From: Physcomitrium patens
Taxonomy: Eukaryota; Streptophyta; Bryopsida; Funariales; Funariaceae
DNA: 64,000 nt
Direction: 5' to 3'
Assembly: GCF_000002425.4 (NCBI RefSeq)
Contig: NC_037269.1
Span: forward strand, 635,599-699,598
Below are positions 61,032 to 64,000 of this stretch, in pieces. Position 1 is the stretch's first letter. Every line of letters starts with the position of its first letter. The position numbers were made by a program, and so were the translations under genes. The notes under the pieces are model-generated. The model did not search any database. It worked only from the letters and a program-made list of their open reading frames with translations, and was not told the DNA's origin.

Positions 61032-62400
61032 GAAGTAAGCAATTGGCAAAAGACCAAGGAGGAACAACCACAATACAAGTAAAAGAGATGAAATCAAGTA
61101 ATCACAACATTCAAACAAAGTCACAGTCCGTTCACTGGATTTTCATCCAGTAAAAAGTAAAATTAAAAAGTAAAAAATATATTTTTAGATAGATAATTTT
61201 TTTATCTTTTCAATGACATAAAAATCATGTAATTCCAAATTACTATGAATAAGTTATGATAGATTAAAGATAGAATGTAAATAATAGAAAAGTTAAGTGA
61301 ATAATTTTTACCTCAAGGATAACTTGCTTAAGAAATCAGGAGTTCGAGCCTCACCAAGGCTCACAAGTAGAATATATTCCCCCTCCAAGAGGCCTTGAGG
61401 CCTTAGTCTTATCTTCCTACCTATACCCAAGGTGCTACAACCCATATGGGAATTGTGCACCTCTCTTCCTACAAGGACTACACTAGCTGTTCGTCCTCCT
61501 ATTTTCTATTAATAAAACTACTTTTTTTTTTTTCATTTTTGACTTCACCATGGTGTTCAAAAACACCCAATTAGCCTAGAAACCTTGCATAGTCTTCAAA
61601 TCTTGCTTCATTTCTTCATAATGGCTCTCAAGGTGATAAAACTCAATTTTACCAAAGTCTTAAAATTTTCTCTAAAAATTCATAAAAAATTCTAAATAAA
61701 TTCTAAAAAATCCTATAATGTTTCTATAATACTAATATCCATATGAGGCTGTATTTTCCTATCTTGGTGATTTTTTGTAGTAATAAAATTAATTTAAATC
61801 CACTAAAAATCCTATTTTTTTATATAATTAACTAAAAAGATACGAAGCTCTTTTTCATGCTTCTTCTAACTAATAAATAATCATTGATAGGATTTTATAA
61901 GTAATACATGTAGATAGGAGCCAATGAAGATATTGGTTTCAATAAATAACTCTTAATACTTAACAATAAGAAAAATACTAAACTAACTAAGATAATTGCC
62001 TCCAAGACTTACTAAGACTCCATTTTTATAGCTTTTCTTCTCATAATACTTTTGCAACTTATAAATACTTCTAACTCATAATAAATATTTGAATAGTAAA
62101 AAAAAACTCTCTACTCTTAATATTTGTATAATTGAATGACTTAAAACTATGTTTTCAACTAATCCACTATTTAAGATCAATTTGTGGAACTCACAATCTT
62201 TTATGTGCAATTCTTGTGACGTTGCCGCTCGAGCCTTATCTCCTCAAGTTTTCTTCTTAGAAGAATTTCCTTCTCTTGAATCATCAAATTTTTTTCTCCT
62301 CTTTTCTTCCATTAAAGCTTCATGTTGGCTTTTAGCAATATATACATGTATTGACAAAGCTTCTACAAAATCCTCTCAACCTGTAGTACTAAGAGTTGTT
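61032..62400. other. Poorly preserved part of element D with a SINE-like insertion
   Basis: AT-rich sequence between copia E and the recognisable gag of D. The only structure I can support is the SINE-like repeat at 61311-61533. D coding remains become readable again on the minus strand above about 62150. Confidence 0.45.
61311..61533 (+). mobile_element. SINE-like element, tRNA-derived
   Basis: A pol III B-box-like AGTTCGAGCCT at 61341-61351 sits in the context CAGGAGTTCGAGCCTCACC, typical of tRNA-derived SINE heads. A body with paired GCCTTGAGGCC-type sequence follows, then ATTAATAAAACTAC and a T run ending at 61533, as in the plant Au SINE family (from memory). The A box is not clear and flanking duplications were not found. 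It is more GC-rich than its surroundings. Confidence 0.5.
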
Positions 62401-63722
62401 GCAGCAATTCTCAATAAAGCTTTTTGTGGCATCTTCTCTTTTTGCATTGTAGAAATGGCAGAAGACCAAAGTCCACTTTGTTGAACATTTCCAAATTTTT
62501 TTTATATGCCATCGTTATCCACCCTTGTTCTATAATTGTAGCTTCTATTGCCGCAATTCCATGTATTGCCAAATAATCTTTAACCAATGCTTTCATGCTT
62601 CCTTTACCAAAGTTGATTTGGAAAAGTTCACCAGTATCTTTCAATGCAACTTTTCCATCTTTCCAATAAATTATGCCTTATTGTACTATCTCATCAAATT
62701 CACAATAATCTTTTCGAGAATGAAAATCATCATCACACCAAATACATCTTTGTTCATACCCTTGTTTAAAAGTAGCCTTTAAACTTATTGTGGAAGTCTT
62801 TTCTTTAAGCCTTGCAAGTTTGATTTGAAGATCTTGCATTCTTCGTACAATCTCTTCAAGTCCCATATCTTTTTTTTTGGTGTAGTCAATGGAAGTTGGA
62901 TAATAGGCACAGTCAATCGTGTAGTAGGCATTAGAGACTTTGGTACTTATATCACTCTTCAAGTATCAAATCTATTCTTTTTCTTTTCTTGTTTTGCAAG
63001 TAATCCAATAGCATCTTCTACAGCTCTCCACTTTGTTGTCAATCCTTTCTCTTCTTCTTTATCTTCAAGAAAACCCTCTAACTTCTCTTGTAATTCTCCA
63101 TTAGTAGCTTGAAGAAACAATTCAACTTTGTTTGGTCCCAATATTAACTTTTCCATTATTGATAATAAAAAAAATTATCTTTCAAATTTTCTTAATACCT
63201 TTGTAGCTTGCATATTTTTGTTAGGTCGTTCAATCCATTCCAAGAATGATTTTTTAGTAACTCAATCAGTATCCTCCAAAAAATATTCATCCTTCAACGC
63301 ATGTCAAAATACCTCCCATGAACTTCCAAATTGCTCCATAATAGACCTTATATGCTCTCTTATCTTTGGTATCGTAGCAAGCTCAAATAATTAAATCATC
63401 TACTTCTGAGAAACACGATTGAATTCCATTTCTTGCAGGTAACATCTTAAATATTTAAAAATATCCCTCCTTCAATTTGATCAACCTTGTTTTTCACTAC
63501 TTGCAATGCTTTTATTGCCAAAGCCTCTTTGCAATCATTGCCTTGTTACTATTGCATAAAAAATGTAAATGCTTGAAATATTTTTGCAATGTTTGGATCA
63601 AAGTACATACCTTATTCGCCAGTAGAAATCCTACTTGAAGCTGAGCCTGAAGATCCACTTGAAGCTCCATCCAAAATTCCATCCAAAAGTCCAAATTCAA
63701 CTTTCTTGCCTTCTTGCGCCAT

Positions 63723-64000
63723 TGCGTTGTGGTTTGGCTATGATATGAAAATAATGTAATTATGTACTTAATATATAATTTTTTAAGTAACATGATGAGA
63801 GCCATGTTAGTAGATTTTAGTTGATTGTAGAATGTAATTTGATTATTACTTTGAAAAGAGGTTGTTTAAAAAGATTACTATAGAATTTGTATAACTTTAA
63901 TTTCTTTTTGATAGTGGCTTTTAAGATTAGTTTTGGTTGATAGTAACTTTTAAATATTTAGAGTCACCTTTGTTAGACATTGGTGACCTTTGAAAACTTA
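63723..64000 (-). other. Probable untranslated leader of element D
   Basis: AT-rich sequence upstream (minus strand) of the gag start near 63722. No LTR end or primer site is visible before the window ends. Confidence 0.35.

Larger units (their letters stand above)
45520..64000 (-). mobile_element. Ty3/gypsy fossil (element D), running off the right edge, broken
   Basis: Minus-strand element with its 3' LTR at 45520-46838. Parts from 5' to 3': gag from about 63722 (MAQEGKKVEFGLLDGILDGA) with a zinc-knuckle-like CIWCDDDFHSRKDYC near 62700; aspartic protease 54561-54884 (ALIDHGSEIDIISKDLY); reverse transcriptase about 52882-53775; RNase H 52285-52776; integrase 51640-52284 and 46839-47638, ending RRGGGRDII just before the LTR. 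I see no chromodomain, so D belongs to a different lineage from A, B and C. Copia F and copia E sit inside it, plus a SINE-like repeat. The 5' LTR is outside the window. Broken, with many breaks. Confidence 0.8.

Noticed and set aside
61341-61351. tRNA gene at the B-box-like sequence
   Set aside because: No acceptor stem, anticodon arm or clear A box; it fits a SINE head better.

Overview
The window reads as nuclear DNA of a land plant. Two intron-rich host genes, both on the minus strand and visibly richer in G+C than their surroundings, occupy about 9.6-32.8 kb. AT-rich LTR-retrotransposon fossils and AT microsatellites fill both sides. The plant call rests on a MON2/SEC7-like gene that matches the plant form and on a gene with plant-specific zf-XS and XS motifs. 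Introns averaging about 300 bp would suit a bryophyte, but that is only a guess.

Layout. 126-7788 is a broken Ty3/gypsy chromovirus (element A, plus strand) whose integrase is split by a solo LTR of a second family (family D). 7789-9600 is intergenic, with microsatellites and one perfect hairpin. 9601-27321 is the complete MON2 homologue (minus strand, 43 coding exons that splice in phase, about 1,756 residues). 27322-29144 is a spacer that should hold the MON2 promoter. 29145-32748 is an SGS3-like gene (minus strand, 9 coding exons). 34461-35972 is another solo LTR of family D. 36-38.9 kb is AT-rich sequence with (TA)n tracts and a diverged 383-bp tandem duplication.

From about 39 kb to the right edge I read one nested stack of elements, all lying on the minus strand except copia E: gypsy C (chromodomain end and probable LTR) is interrupted by a family-D LTR, that LTR by gypsy B (same family as A; its coding part holds a 100-N assembly gap), B by gypsy D (1.3-kb LTR, internal region running off the window), and D by two related copia elements, F (47639-51639) and E (55368-61026, plus strand), and by a SINE-like repeat. 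Both copia elements carry a primer site matching the anticodon arm of initiator tRNA-Met rather than its 3' end, as in Drosophila copia.

The two host genes are not obviously linked in function. MON2 is a large scaffold of the Golgi/endosome system, related to Sec7-type ARF-GEFs but without a Sec7 domain. The XS gene belongs to the small-RNA machinery family that includes SGS3. They lie head-to-tail. I saw no tRNA, rRNA or CRISPR features. Exon coordinates were derived by hand from splice consensus, reading phase and remembered family sequence; no alignment was run.
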